Numbered from the stretch's first letter, positions 1 through 9,650 are shown. The stretch is DNA of 64,000 nt from Roseibacterium elongatum DSM 19469 (GCF_000590925.1 NZ_CP004372.1:1345001-1409000); one strand, 5' to 3'. Numbers and translations are program-made. The notes: generated by a model from the letters alone, not told the origin.

Positions 1-425
1 ATTGGTCCGAAGAGATCCTGTTGATCGTCGCCGGACGCGTCACAGAAGAATGCGATGAGGATGCCAAGCGCTTGGAAGCGGATGGAGCGCAGATCGTCAA
101 TCGATTCATCTCCGATGAGGAGTTGGAAAGCCTCTATCTCATTTCGGATTTCATATGGTGCTGCTATCATCCTGACTATGATCAGGCGTCCGGCATTTTC
201 GGACGCGCTGTGCAGTTGGAGCGGACATCCTTGGTGCGAGGTGGCTCATACCTCGCCCGCATGACTCAAGCCCCGTTCAGGCTTGGCCCTGCATTAACGA
301 TCGACCCCGATAACGCGTTGCTGCGCGAGCTCTGTACACCGTGCGATCCAGCAGGCGAGAACGCCGGCGCACATCAATTCCGGCTATCTTCGGAGACCCT
401 TTTGAGTTGTGTCGAGGCCGCATGA
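1..425 (+). CDS. glycosyltransferase, C-terminal part (5' end outside window)
   Basis: The reading frame is open from base 3, so the gene begins upstream of the window. About 140 residues remain. They look like the nucleotide-sugar-binding C-terminal half of a GT-B glycosyltransferase: a hydrophobic strand (LLIVAGR), an ISDEEL stretch, and a YHPDYDQASGIFGRAVQLE segment of the sort that binds the donor in family 4 enzymes. The stop overlaps the start of the next gene as ATGA, so it is cotranscribed with the polymerase and glycosyltransferases that follow. It probably adds one sugar to the repeat unit of the surface polysaccharide on the cytoplasmic side. Family and substrate cannot be fixed from this fragment. 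Confidence 0.6.
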   Translation, partial: WSEEILLIVAGRVTEECDEDAKRLEADGAQIVNRFISDEELESLYLISDFIWCCYHPDYDQASGIFGRAVQLERTSLVRGGSYLARMTQAPFRLGPALTIDPDNALLRELCTPCDPAGENAGAHQFRLSSETLLSCVEAA

Positions 426-1807
426 CGACGGCTTCTCAAAAAAATCTTCATGATATCGGGCCGGTTCGAAAGGCGCGATATTCTACGAATTTTCTCCTTT
501 TTGTTCTATCCTGCGCAGCTTACCTGATTTTCGCTTCTAGCTTCGAAGTGCCGTTTCTCTTTTCAGTCCTGAATGCTCTAATTGCGTTGACGGCACTCTC
601 GTGGCTCTTCTTGTTCGATCGTGCGCCCACCTCTTTGCGGCATGTGTTTGCGATAAGCAGTCTGATTTTCTATGCGATCTCGCCAAGGATAGAGTTCAGC
701 GAGCGTATCCCGTATTACTTGGGGAGCTCATCTGTTTTCTCCTATTATGAAATCGCTGCGCTATATGCATTGATTGGAATGTGGGTCTATATGGCTGGCT
801 TCTCGCTAGGCATGCGAAGTCGCCTAAGCTTCGGTCTAAGGAAAAGCGCCCAATTGCACGAAGTAGCTCTATCTGGGCATCGACTGATTTTCATGAGTCT
901 ATTAGTGGTTTTATTGATATACTTTCTAAATGGCTTTTCTGTAGTCAATATACTTTTTCGTGACACCTCGGATGCGAATAATATTTTTCGTTTGCCGCAA
1001 CACTTTCATCTGATCTACAGTACCGCCATCCGTTCCATGCCGTCCATTATATTTGTTGTCTATATGCTATTTGGCGCGCGACGCCCTCAGGTAGCCATTA
1101 TCCTGTTTATACTCATGCTCGTTGGTAATCCGATCACTGGATTTGCTCGTTGGCAAGGCGCGATGTTGTACCTTGCTGCGATTCTAGCGACCTTTCGCCC
1201 ACTTCTGAAAACACCTCATTTCGTAGCTGGATCTCTGTTTTTCGGGCTATTCTTCATTTTTCCGCTTCTCAATGTGTTTCGTCGTTTCACCGAAGATGTA
1301 AGCCTACGTTGGTCATTGGCCTGGATGGAGCATGGCCACCTCGATTCCTTCCAGAATTTCGCGCGGGCGTTGGAATACGAATATATCTCATACGGCCAGC
1401 AAATTTTGGGCGTGCTATTCTTTTTCGTCCCAAGGCGCTTTTGGCCAGATAAACCAATTGGCTCGGGGGCGCAGATTGCAATAGAGTCTAATCTCGTGCA
1501 TGAAAATATTGGAATGAATATTCTTGGCGAAGGCTACATGAATTTCGGGGTGCTAGGCGTCATCTTGTTTGCTCTGGCCTTCGGGTTCTTCTGTGGCCAG
1601 TTGGACCGGGCGTTTTGGCGTGACCGTCGCTTCTCCTACACGTTTCAAGCTTATTACCTGTTTTTTCTTGGAGGGGCGGTGTTTGTGTTCCGCGGCGCCT
1701 TGATCAGTGCGTTTTCCTACATGGTGGGCACCCTGGTGGCGATCTGGCTTGTCCTCTTGTTGAGCGACGGGTCGCGGATGCGCTTTCGCATAAGTCGGGT
1801 AAGATGA
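422..1807 (+). CDS. Wzy-like O-antigen/capsule repeat-unit polymerase (multi-pass membrane protein)
   Basis: A 461-residue protein made almost wholly of hydrophobic segments (for example near residues 25-45, 50-70, 95-115 and 165-185, and several in the second half). A larger loop near residues 290-370 carries the motifs FFFVPRRFWPDKP and NILGEGYMNFG. This layout and the G-E-x-Y-x-N-F-G signature are typical of O-antigen polymerases, which join lipid-linked repeat units at the periplasmic face of the inner membrane. The start at 422 is chosen because it makes an ATGA overlap with the upstream glycosyltransferase; a longer open frame begins at 341 but would overlap that gene by 80 bases. Base composition is clearly more AT-rich than genes after 4.1 kb, as is common for polymerase genes exchanged between strains. 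Confidence 0.75.
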   Translation: MTTASQKNLHDIGPVRKARYSTNFLLFVLSCAAYLIFASSFEVPFLFSVLNALIALTALSWLFLFDRAPTSLRHVFAISSLIFYAISPRIEFSERIPYYLGSSSVFSYYEIAALYALIGMWVYMAGFSLGMRSRLSFGLRKSAQLHEVALSGHRLIFMSLLVVLLIYFLNGFSVVNILFRDTSDANNIFRLPQHFHLIYSTAIRSMPSIIFVVYMLFGARRPQVAIILFILMLVGNPITGFARWQGAMLYLAAILATFRPLLKTPHFVAGSLFFGLFFIFPLLNVFRRFTEDVSLRWSLAWMEHGHLDSFQNFARALEYEYISYGQQILGVLFFFVPRRFWPDKPIGSGAQIAIESNLVHENIGMNILGEGYMNFGVLGVILFALAFGFFCGQLDRAFWRDRRFSYTFQAYYLFFLGGAVFVFRGALISAFSYMVGTLVAIWLVLLLSDGSRMRFRISRVR

Positions 1808-2904
1808 AGGTCGCCGTGTTCCAGCCCGCTCTGCCGGCCTATCGGGTGGATTTCTTTCGGAGGCTCGCGCAGGCCTACGGATCTTGCTTTGCTCTATACT
1901 ATTCGCCTGTGGATATGGGTGCCCTTACCTCGGCACATGACGTTCAGCCGTGGGAGCGCCCCATAGGTGTCATGCGGCATCCCGTGCGCGGTGTGGAATG
2001 GCAGGTCGGCGCGTTATCCGTGCGCATCAACCGCGGCGATCTGGTGGTGGTCTGCGGCGCGCCGCGCACCTTAAGCACGCTTTTGGTCTTGCTCAAGGCA
2101 CGGCTCAAAGGCGCGCGCAGCATCTGGTGGGGCCAGTACTGGACCGCTGGCGCTTCGCCCCGGCGGCAGCGCATGACCATGCGCCTTGTTCATCTGGCCG
2201 ATGCCATCCTGTTCTACACTGATGCCGAGGTCGCACGCTTCCACGCTGAGGGTTGGCGCCATCGCGGGCCGGTCGGGTCGCTCAACAACGGGTTGGACCT
2301 GACCGATGTGGTGCGAACCCGACAGCCATACCAAGCGAGTGCGCGCGGACGGAGCCTGCTGTTCATTGGACGGCTCACGGCGAAGGCCGACCTTGGGCTG
2401 GCCATCCATGCCCTGGCCCGCCCCGAATTGTCCGACGTGACCCTGCATGTCATCGGCGACGGCGATCAACGCGTGCAACTTCGGGCGCAGGCCGAGGCCC
2501 TCAACGTGGCCGACCGCATCGTCTGGCATGGCGGCACAACGGACGAGCGCCGCATCGGCGAGGTGGCCAATCGATGCGCGGCCTTCATCTATCCCGGACA
2601 AGTCGGCCTGTCTCTGATCCATGCTATGGGGTATGGGCTGCCGTGCCTCGTCCATGGCGACTCGGCACAACAGATGCCGGAAATCGCGGCGTTTGAAGAC
2701 GGCAAAACGGGGCGCATGTTCGAGAGAGGGTCGGTCGAGTCCCTGGCGCAGGCGGCTGTCGCCTTGCTCGAGACGCCCGCCGAACGTGAGGCCATGGCGG
2801 CCCGCTGTATCCAGATAGTGGAGGATGCGTACACGACCGCCCGAATGGCCGAGCGGTTTCTGGCTTTTGCAGATCGTCTGATGAAGGCAGAGCCGGTTGA
2901 ATGA
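1804..2904 (+). CDS. glycosyltransferase family 4 protein
   Basis: A 366-residue GT-B fold glycosyltransferase. The C-terminal half has the usual donor-binding run: LLFIGRLTAKADL near residue 180, the VIGDGDQ strand, and a GLSLIHAMGYGLPCLVHGD segment near residue 270. In that segment the usual acidic-x7-acidic donor motif is relaxed, with the first acidic residue missing. It probably transfers a sugar from a nucleotide donor to the growing lipid-linked repeat unit. ATGA overlaps link it to the polymerase before it and to the next glycosyltransferase after it. Composition is closer to the chromosome average than its two neighbours, so the AT-rich block is a mosaic. Confidence 0.8.
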   Translation: MKVAVFQPALPAYRVDFFRRLAQAYGSCFALYYSPVDMGALTSAHDVQPWERPIGVMRHPVRGVEWQVGALSVRINRGDLVVVCGAPRTLSTLLVLLKARLKGARSIWWGQYWTAGASPRRQRMTMRLVHLADAILFYTDAEVARFHAEGWRHRGPVGSLNNGLDLTDVVRTRQPYQASARGRSLLFIGRLTAKADLGLAIHALARPELSDVTLHVIGDGDQRVQLRAQAEALNVADRIVWHGGTTDERRIGEVANRCAAFIYPGQVGLSLIHAMGYGLPCLVHGDSAQQMPEIAAFEDGKTGRMFERGSVESLAQAAVALLETPAEREAMAARCIQIVEDAYTTARMAERFLAFADRLMKAEPVE

Positions 2905-3983
2905 CAAGTCTTCCCGACGATCGCCCAGCAGTCTTTGTATGGACCCCGGACACCACCGTTGTGAATGGGCAGAATATCGTCACTCGCCGTGTCGTGAAAC
3001 ATCAGAATGATTTTGACATTTCAGTCTTCGAATATCCCGCCGGTGGGGGCCTTTCAATTCCAAGTGCCTTTTGGGCGGGTTTTCGTTTTCTCTCCGCATC
3101 AATAGTCAGGCGCCCCTATGTCGCGTATCTAGTCTGTGCGCGCTCAACACTTGGTTTCGTGAGAGATATTCCAGCACTCCTCATAAGTCGGTCTTCGATT
3201 CGGGCGGTCGTCCATATCCATGGATCAGATTTCCCAGAGCTCTTCGCAAAGCCATTTGTCGGAAGGATTGCAAAGTGGATATATAGTAATTGCGAAATCA
3301 TCCTTCCATCGGCGCACTTGGTTCCGCAACTCGTAGAAAAGGATTTCAAGAGACTGGTCGTGTGCGAGAATTTCGGCAAGGTCACTGAAGGCTGCCCTCA
3401 ATCTGACGTTGCGCCGTTGCGAAAGGACGCTGAATTCCAAGTGCTCTGGAGTTCCAATATCATGTCCTCGAAGGGCTTCTTCGATCTTGTGGACGGGATG
3501 AAACTGGCTCGGAAATCCCATCCGAAACTGTGCCTCGTTGTTCTAGGGCGGCCGCATGCCGACGCGGAGAAAACGGAACAAGAGATAAAATCTGCACTCG
3601 ATGAGCTTGGTTTGCATGATTGGGTGCATCTGGTTGGGGCCGTGCCGCCCGAGGCGGTCACGCAATACCTGGAGGCCTGCGATGCGGTCGCACTACCGTC
3701 AACCTATCCAAGTGAGTGCCAACCTCTGTCGATCATCCATGCGATGACGGTTGGCCGAAAGATACTTGTTGCGGATACACCGGCTCTTTGCGCAACGCTG
3801 GGCAATTATCCTGCGGTATTTGTGGATCGAACGGCAGACTCTATCGCGCAGGGTTTGCTACAGCTGATCGAGTCCAGTTCGGCAAAAACAGATGTGACGG
3901 AAGCGCACAGAGCCGAAGCAGAAATCAGATTCTCACCCAGTTCATTTGATGCGAGAATAACGAAGATCTTGAGATCACCCTAA
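2901..3983 (+). CDS. glycosyltransferase family 4 protein
   Basis: A 360-residue glycosyltransferase with a two-domain GT-B pattern. The N-terminal domain carries VVHIHGSDFPEL near residue 105. The C-terminal domain carries a VLWSSNIMSSKGFFDLV strand-loop, VVLGRPHAD, and the donor-binding ALPSTYPSECQPLSIIHAM segment, in which E is followed by further conserved positions. It starts in an ATGA overlap with the preceding glycosyltransferase. Codon use is AT-rich compared with genes from manC onward, suggesting recent exchange together with the polymerase gene. Acceptor and donor sugars are unknown. Confidence 0.8.
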   Translation: MTSLPDDRPAVFVWTPDTTVVNGQNIVTRRVVKHQNDFDISVFEYPAGGGLSIPSAFWAGFRFLSASIVRRPYVAYLVCARSTLGFVRDIPALLISRSSIRAVVHIHGSDFPELFAKPFVGRIAKWIYSNCEIILPSAHLVPQLVEKDFKRLVVCENFGKVTEGCPQSDVAPLRKDAEFQVLWSSNIMSSKGFFDLVDGMKLARKSHPKLCLVVLGRPHADAEKTEQEIKSALDELGLHDWVHLVGAVPPEAVTQYLEACDAVALPSTYPSECQPLSIIHAMTVGRKILVADTPALCATLGNYPAVFVDRTADSIAQGLLQLIESSSAKTDVTEAHRAEAEIRFSPSSFDARITKILRSP

Positions 3984-4026
3984 ATGAGTGTGCTCGGGTA
4001 GTCAGAGATCATGAAGTAATAGACAT

Positions 4027-4450
4027 ATGAGCAAGCAAAGTCTCAGAACGGCTCTTTTATCAGCACGCCTTACGGCCCGTGCCGAGGTCCTTCTAACCCG
4101 GGCCCGGATTTCGTGGGGGGCGGATGGCGATGCATCACGGCTTGCAGCGATCGGGTACGAATTATCTGCTTTTGTCCCTGTTGCGTCTGGGCACGCCGGT
4201 TCTCAATTATCGCGACCCGGCCCGAAATGACCCGCGCCACAAGCATTGCCGGTGGCAATCCGACAAGAGCACCCTGATCGCCCCGATCGCACGACAATAC
4301 GGCAATGACTTCGCCCCCGAGACCATAGACGCCCTGGATGCGATTTGCCGCGTCCCGAAGGGCACGGCCCATGTCGTCGCCACCGGCGAGGTCGAGGCCG
4401 CGCTTGCTGCTGCCCCCGCAGGCGGCGACATCGCTCTCGGAAAACCATAA
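4027..4450 (+). pseudogene. sulfotransferase-like fragment split by a frameshift and apparently truncated
   Basis: Two short frames make one product when a single G is removed from the six-G run at 4115-4120. The first frame gives MSKQSLRTALLS...RISWG. After the shift the second gives RMAMHHGLQRSGTNYLL and continues to the stop at 4450, about 140 residues in total. The RSGTNYL stretch resembles the 5'-phosphosulfate-binding loop of P-loop sulfotransferases, and NYRDPARNDPRHKHCRW follows closely. Real sulfotransferases are roughly twice this length or more, so the C-terminal part seems lost even without the frameshift. It lies 18 bases before a GT2 gene inside the polysaccharide cluster, where an intact copy would fit as a sugar-modifying enzyme. 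The assignment rests on one motif. Confidence 0.45.
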
Positions 4451-4468
4451 AGGACGGCCCTGCATACC

Positions 4469-5212
4469 ATGAAAACCTCTGTCGTGATGGCCGCCTACAA
4501 CTCCGAGGCCACGATCGGCACGGCGATCGAGTCGTTCCTTGCGCAGGATCATCCCGACAAGGAACTGATCGTGATCGACGGGGCCTCCACGGATCGCACC
4601 TGTGAAATCGTGCGCGGCTTTGACAGTCCCCTGATCCAACTGCATTCCGGCCCGGACAAGGGGATCTACGATGCGATGAACAAGGGCTTGCGGCGCGTCT
4701 CGGGCGAGGCCTTCGGGTGCCTCAATTCCGACGACCGGTACCACGATGCGGGCGTGCTGGGCAAACTGGCCCGCGCGTTGCAAGGGGCGGACCTGGTCAG
4801 CGGGCGTCTGCATTTCGTGCGCGAGCATGGCAGTGCGCCGGTCCGGGTCTGGCAGGCGGATCGCCATCGCCCCGGTGCCTATGCGCGCGGGTTCACCCTG
4901 CCGCACCCGGCCACCTATGCCCGCCGCGCGGTGCTGGAGCGCGTCGGGGACTTCAGCACCGATTTCCGCAGCGCCGGCGACTATGATTGGTTGATGCGCG
5001 CGCTCGAGGTCGAGGGGTTTTCCCATTCCGTGATCGAGGATGTGATCGTCGACATGCGCATCGGCGGCGAAAGCACGGGTGGCGCGAAGGCCATTCTCAA
5101 GAACAGCCGCGAAATGCTGGAAATCCGGCGCCGGCGGCTCGGCAGTGGCGTGGTCGACGCCGCCCTGTTTCTCAACCTTTTCATCAAGTTCAAACAGGTC
5201 TTGCTGCGCTGA
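4469..5212 (+). CDS. glycosyltransferase family 2 protein
   Basis: A 247-residue GT-A fold enzyme. It begins with the nucleotide-binding strand SVVMAAYNSEATI, has VIDGASTDRT near residue 36, the DKGIYDAMNKGL segment near 62, and the metal-binding LNSDDRY (DxD-like) near 85, all hallmarks of family 2 transferases of the WcaA/PGL type. A further conserved block, HPATYARRAVLERVGDFSTDFRSAGDYDWLMR, contains the ED-like catalytic region. It probably builds the fucose- or mannose-containing repeat unit, since gmd follows 36 bases downstream. The ATG at 4469 starts right at the conserved first strand. Composition is high GC, unlike genes before 4 kb. Confidence 0.88.
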   Translation: MKTSVVMAAYNSEATIGTAIESFLAQDHPDKELIVIDGASTDRTCEIVRGFDSPLIQLHSGPDKGIYDAMNKGLRRVSGEAFGCLNSDDRYHDAGVLGKLARALQGADLVSGRLHFVREHGSAPVRVWQADRHRPGAYARGFTLPHPATYARRAVLERVGDFSTDFRSAGDYDWLMRALEVEGFSHSVIEDVIVDMRIGGESTGGAKAILKNSREMLEIRRRRLGSGVVDAALFLNLFIKFKQVLLR

Positions 5213-5248
5213 GCGACCGCTTGTGCGACGGCGAACGAGAGGATCCCC

Positions 5249-6368
5249 ATGAAAAAAGCACTCATCACGGGCATTACCGGCCAGGACGGCAGTTATCTGG
5301 CCGAGTTCCTGCTTGAAAAGGGCTACGAGGTGCACGGCATCAAGCGCCGTGCCTCGTCCTTCAACACGCAGCGGATCGATCACATCTACCAGGATCCGCA
5401 CACGCCCGACCCCAAGATCAAGCTGCATTACGGCGATCTGACGGACAGTTCGAACCTGACCCGAATCCTGTCACAGGTCGAACCCGACGAGGTTTACAAC
5501 CTCGGGGCCCAGAGCCATGTCGCCGTCAGCTTCGAGGCGCCGGAATACACCGCCGATGTCGATGCGATGGGCACCATGCGCCTGCTCGAGGCGATCCGCT
5601 TTCTCGGCCTCGAGAAAAAGACGCGGTTCTATCAGGCGTCCACCTCGGAGCTTTACGGCAAGGTGGTCGAGATCCCGCAAACCGAGACGACGCCCTTCTA
5701 CCCGCGCAGCCCTTATGCGGTGGCGAAACTCTATGCCTACTGGATCTGCGTGAATTACCGCGAGGCCTATGGCGTCTATGCCTGCAACGGAATCCTGTTC
5801 AATCACGAAAGCCCGCGCCGCGGCGAGACCTTCGTGACCCGCAAGATCACGCGCGGCATGGCCAACATCGCGCAGGGCCTCGAGGATTGCCTTTACATGG
5901 GCAATATCGACGCGCTGCGCGACTGGGGCCATGCAAAGGATTACGTGCGCATGCAGTGGATGATGCTGCAACAGGATACCCCCGAGGATTTCGTGATCGC
6001 CACCGGGGTGCAGTATTCGGTGCGCGAGTTCATCACCTGGACCGCGCGCGAATTGGGGATCGAACTGGCGTTCAGCGGCGAGGGCGTGGACGAGATTGCC
6101 ACGGTGGCCTCGGTCACCAGTGACATGGCCCCCACGCGTCAAACCCGGCGATGTCGTCATGCGCATCGACCCGCGCTATTTCCGGCCCGCCGAGGTCGAA
6201 ACCCTGTTGGGCGACCCGAGCAAGGCCAAGCAGAAACTGGGTTGGGTTCCGGAAATCACGGCGCAGGAGATGTGCGCGGAAATGGTCGCCGACGATCTGA
6301 AAACCGCCCGGCGTCACGCGCTGTTGAAAGAACACGGGTACGAGCTTCCCGTGGCGCTCGAGGGGTAA
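5249..6368 (+). CDS. gmd: GDP-mannose 4,6-dehydratase (composite across a one-base frameshift)
   Basis: Converts GDP-D-mannose to GDP-4-keto-6-deoxymannose, the precursor of GDP-L-fucose and related deoxysugars. Family marks are the Rossmann motif [13 protein letters not shown] at residues 7-19, the [15 protein letters not shown] block, NLGAQSHV, the active-site YGK with [15 protein letters not shown] (YxxxK), and [17 protein letters not shown]. The frame breaks in the five-C run at 6129-6133: dropping one C joins VTSDMAP to [18 protein letters not shown] and gives a normal 372-residue protein ending at 6368. As read, the first frame instead runs through into fcl. The family is otherwise fully conserved here, so I think a base-calling error is more likely than a dead gene. 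Confidence 0.9.
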
Positions 6369-6373
6369 GACGC

Positions 6374-7345
6374 ATGACCAAGATCTACATCGCCGGCCAT
6401 CGGGGCATGGTGGGCGGCGCGATCCTGCGCCTGTTGCAGGCGCGGCAGGCGGCGGGCGAGGATCTGAGGCTCGTCACCCGCACCCATGCCGAGGTCGATC
6501 TGACCGATCAGGCGGCCGTGCGCGATTTCATGCAGGCCGAGGCGCCCGATGTCGTCATCCTGGCCGCGGCCAAGGTCGGCGGGATCATGGCCAACAACAC
6601 CTATCCGGCGGATTTCATCTACGAAAACCTGATGATCGAGTGCAACGTCATCCATCAGGCCTTTGCCGCCGGGGTGACGCGCCTGCTGCAACTGGGCTCG
6701 TCCTGCATCTACCCGCGCGCCGTGCCGCAGCCGATGCGCGAGCACGCGTTGCTGACCGGCGTGCTGGAACCCACGAACGAACCCTACGCCATCGCCAAGA
6801 TCGCGGGCATCAAGCTGTGCGAGAGTTACAACCGCCAGCACGGCACCGATTACCGCAGCGTGATGCCCACCAACCTTTACGGGCCGGGCGACAATTTTCA
6901 TCCCGAAAACAGCCATGTTCTGCCCGCCCTGATCCGCCGCTTTCACGAGGCGACGGAAGAGGGCCGCGACGAGGTCGTGATCTGGGGCAGCGGCATCCCG
7001 CGCCGCGAGTTCCTGCATGTCGACGACATGGCCGAGGCCAGCCTGTTCGTGTTGGACCTGCCGCACGAAGACTACGCCGCCAATACCGAGCCGATGCTGA
7101 GCCACATCAATGTGGGCTCCGGCACCGATGTGTCGATCCTCGAACTGGCGCAGATGGTCGCCGAGGTGACCGGCTTCAAAGGCCGCATCGGCACCGACAC
7201 CAGCAAGCCCGACGGCACCATGCGCAAGCTGATGGACGTGTCGCGCCTGGCCGCGATGGGGTGGACGGCGCGGATCGGCCTGCGCGACGGCATCGAGGAT
7301 GCCTATCGCTGGTTCCTCGACCATCGTGATACCGCCCGTCTCTGA
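6374..7345 (+). CDS. fcl: GDP-L-fucose synthase
   Basis: Epimerises and reduces GDP-4-keto-6-deoxymannose, the Gmd product, to GDP-L-fucose using NADPH. The 323-residue length is normal. Visible marks are the N-terminal GHRGMVGGA dinucleotide loop, [12 protein letters not shown], the catalytic-serine block [24 protein letters not shown] (YxxxK), and [25 protein letters not shown], a strong Fcl signature. It starts 5 bases after the corrected gmd stop, and it happens to be in the same frame as the front part of gmd, so the frameshift creates an artificial fused reading frame of about 698 codons. Together gmd and fcl predict fucose or a related 6-deoxyhexose in the surface polysaccharide. Confidence 0.93.
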   Translation: MTKIYIAGHRGMVGGAILRLLQARQAAGEDLRLVTRTHAEVDLTDQAAVRDFMQAEAPDVVILAAAKVGGIMANNTYPADFIYENLMIECNVIHQAFAAGVTRLLQLGSSCIYPRAVPQPMREHALLTGVLEPTNEPYAIAKIAGIKLCESYNRQHGTDYRSVMPTNLYGPGDNFHPENSHVLPALIRRFHEATEEGRDEVVIWGSGIPRREFLHVDDMAEASLFVLDLPHEDYAANTEPMLSHINVGSGTDVSILELAQMVAEVTGFKGRIGTDTSKPDGTMRKLMDVSRLAAMGWTARIGLRDGIEDAYRWFLDHRDTARL

Positions 7346-7377
7346 CGCCACTGCCGCATTCGCCCACGGAGCCTTCC

Positions 7378-8797
7378 ATGACGCAAGACATTCATCCCCT
7401 TCTCCTTTGCGGCGGTTCCGGCACGCGGCTGTGGCCGCTGTCGCGCAAGAGCTACCCCAAGCAATTCGCGCCCCTCACCGGCGAACGCAGCCTGTTTCAG
7501 GCCTCGGCGCTGCGCCTGTCAGGGCCCGGTTTCGCCGCGCCGACGGTCATTACCGGGTCGGATTATCGCTTCATCGTCACCGAGCAATTGGCCGCAGTGG
7601 AAATCGCGCCCGCCGGCATCCTGATCGAACCCGAGGCGCGCAACACCGCGCCGGCGATCTGTGCGGCCGCGGTGGCCTTGCATGACCGCGCGCCGGGGGC
7701 CTTGATGCTGGTGGCGCCCTCCGATCACGTGATCCCCGATGCCGACGCATTCCGCGACACGGTGGCCGCCGCGGTCGCCGCCGCCCGGTCGGGGCGCATC
7801 GTCACCTTCGGCATCCGCCCCGACCGGGCCGAAACCGGCTATGGCTGGCTGGAACCCGTCGCCGAACCCGATGGGTTGCAACCGCTCAAGGCTTTCGTCG
7901 AAAAGCCCGATGCCGCCACGGCGCAGGCCATGCTCGATGGCCGCAAGCACCTTTGGAATGCCGGGATCTTCCTGTTCTCCACCGAGGCCATCCTTGCCGC
8001 TTTCGAGGCCTATGCCCCCGACATGTTGGCCGGCGTGCGCCAGGCCGTCGCCGAGGGCAGCCAGGACCTTGGCTTCACCCGGCTGGCGCCCGCCCCTTGG
8101 GCCGGTCTCGCGGATCTGTCGATCGACTATGCCGTGATGGAAAAGGCCGACAACCTGTCGGTCATGCCCTACGAGGGGGGCTGGTCCGACCTGGGCGGCT
8201 GGGAAGCCGTCTGGCGCGAGGCTGGCCCGGACGAGGCCGGCATCGTCACCAACGGGCCGGCCACGGCGATCGAGTGTCACAACGTCTTGCTGCGCGCCGA
8301 ATCCGAGGATCAGCAGCTGGTGGGCATCGGCCTGCAGGATATCGTGGCCATCGCCATCGCCCGACGCCGTGCTGGTCGCCCACAAGGACCGCGCGCAAGA
8401 GGTCAAGCGCGCCGTCACAACGCTCAAGGCCCAGGGCGTGTCGCAGGCCGATACCCTGCCGCGCGACTACCGGCCCTGGGGCTGGTACGAAAGCCTGGTG
8501 GTCGGTGCGCGGTTCCAGGTCAAGCGCATCGTCGTGCATCCCGGCGCGGCGCTGAGCCTGCAAAGCCACCATCACCGCGCCGAGCACTGGATCGTCGTCG
8601 AGGGGACGGCCAAGGTCACCGTGGACGACAGGGTACAACTCGTGACCGAGAACCAGTCCGTCTACATCCCGCTCGGCGCCGTGCATCGCATGGAAAACCC
8701 CGGCAAGGTTCCGATGGTGCTGATCGAGGTGCAGACCGGCAGCTACCTGGGCGAAGACGACATCATCCGCTACGACGACGTCTACGCCCGTGGCTGA
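7378..8797 (+). CDS. manC: mannose-1-phosphate guanylyltransferase / mannose-6-phosphate isomerase (composite across a frameshift)
   Basis: Makes GDP-mannose, the substrate of Gmd next door. The N-terminal nucleotidyltransferase domain has LLCGGSGTRLWPLSRKSYPKQF at residues 9-30, VAPSDHVI, FVEKP and LWNAGIFLF. The C-terminal cupin half has RPWGWYESL, SLQSHHHRAEHWIVVEGTA and the metal-binding histidines of the isomerase domain. The halves are in different frames. Removing the C at about 8358 reads IAMPDAVLVAHKDRAQEV, the usual junction of these proteins, and gives 472 residues, normal for the bifunctional type. The stop overlaps the GTG start of the next gene. No phosphomannomutase (manB) gene is in the window. 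Confidence 0.9.
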
Positions 8798-9650
8798 GCC
8801 TTCGCGTCTGCTGCTGCTCGGGGCCTCGGGCCGTGTCGGGCGCATGGTGACGCATCACTGGCGACGTGCGCCGCCCAATGGTGCCGTCATCACGGCGCAA
8901 CACCGCGATCCCGATCGTGCCGACGGCCTGTTCTGGCCCCTGCTCGACCCCTCGGCCAAGGGCCCGCAGCCCGGCGCGTTTGACGCGACCATCTGCCTTG
9001 CGGGTGTGACGCCGGGGCCGGGGGCGGACCTGTCCCTGAACACAGGCCTGGCCGAAGCGGCCTTGACCGCCGCCCATCGCGCCGGGATCGGCCGCGTGCT
9101 GGTGGCCTCGTCCTCGGCGGTCTACGGGGCGGGGGATGGGACACCGTTTTCCGAAACCGCCCGCACCGATCCCGTCAATGCCTACGGCGCCGCCAAACTG
9201 GACATGGAACGCGCCTGCGCCCCCTGGCGGGACAAGGGCGTCGAGGTCTGCTGCCTCAGGATCGGCAACGTGGCGGGCGCCGATGCGCTGTTGCTGAACG
9301 TGGCGCGCAGCGCGCCCGATCAGCCCCTGGTGATCGACCGCTTCGCCGATGGCCGCGGGCCGGTGCGGTCCTATATCGGCGCGCGCAGCATGGCCGATGT
9401 GCTTTTGACCCTCGCCACGACGCCGCGTGACTTGCCCGAGGTGCTGAATGTCGCCGCCCCCGGCCATGTCTGGATGGAGGATCTGGCCAGGGCCGCCGGG
9501 CACCCGTTCGACTTTCGCGATGCGCCGCCGACCGCGTATCAGTCCATCACGCTCGCGTGTGCCCGCCTTGCCGCGCTGCATGACTTTGCGCCCGACGCCG
9601 CCGATCCCGCCGCGCTGGTGACGCAATGGAAAGAAACACTGCCCCGATGA
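8790..9650 (+). CDS. NAD(P)-dependent epimerase/dehydratase (SDR family)
   Basis: A 286-residue extended short-chain dehydrogenase. It shows the dinucleotide loop LLLGASGRVGRMV at residues 7-19, VLVASSSAVYG (active-site serine region), and NAYGAAKLDMERAC with the YxxxK pair near residue 131. Such proteins epimerise, reduce or dehydrate nucleotide sugars; the exact substrate cannot be read. The GTG start overlaps the manC stop by 8 bases, and its own stop overlaps the next gene's start as ATGA, so it belongs to the sugar-nucleotide/transferase operon. Confidence 0.8.
   Translation: MAEPSRLLLLGASGRVGRMVTHHWRRAPPNGAVITAQHRDPDRADGLFWPLLDPSAKGPQPGAFDATICLAGVTPGPGADLSLNTGLAEAALTAAHRAGIGRVLVASSSAVYGAGDGTPFSETARTDPVNAYGAAKLDMERACAPWRDKGVEVCCLRIGNVAGADALLLNVARSAPDQPLVIDRFADGRGPVRSYIGARSMADVLLTLATTPRDLPEVLNVAAPGHVWMEDLARAAGHPFDFRDAPPTAYQSITLACARLAALHDFAPDAADPAALVTQWKETLPR

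Noticed and set aside
5249..7345. A single fused Gmd-Fcl protein of 698 codons
   Set aside because: The fusion reads nonsense after VTSDMAP; the true Gmd tail is in another frame and fcl has its own start and complete family N terminus.
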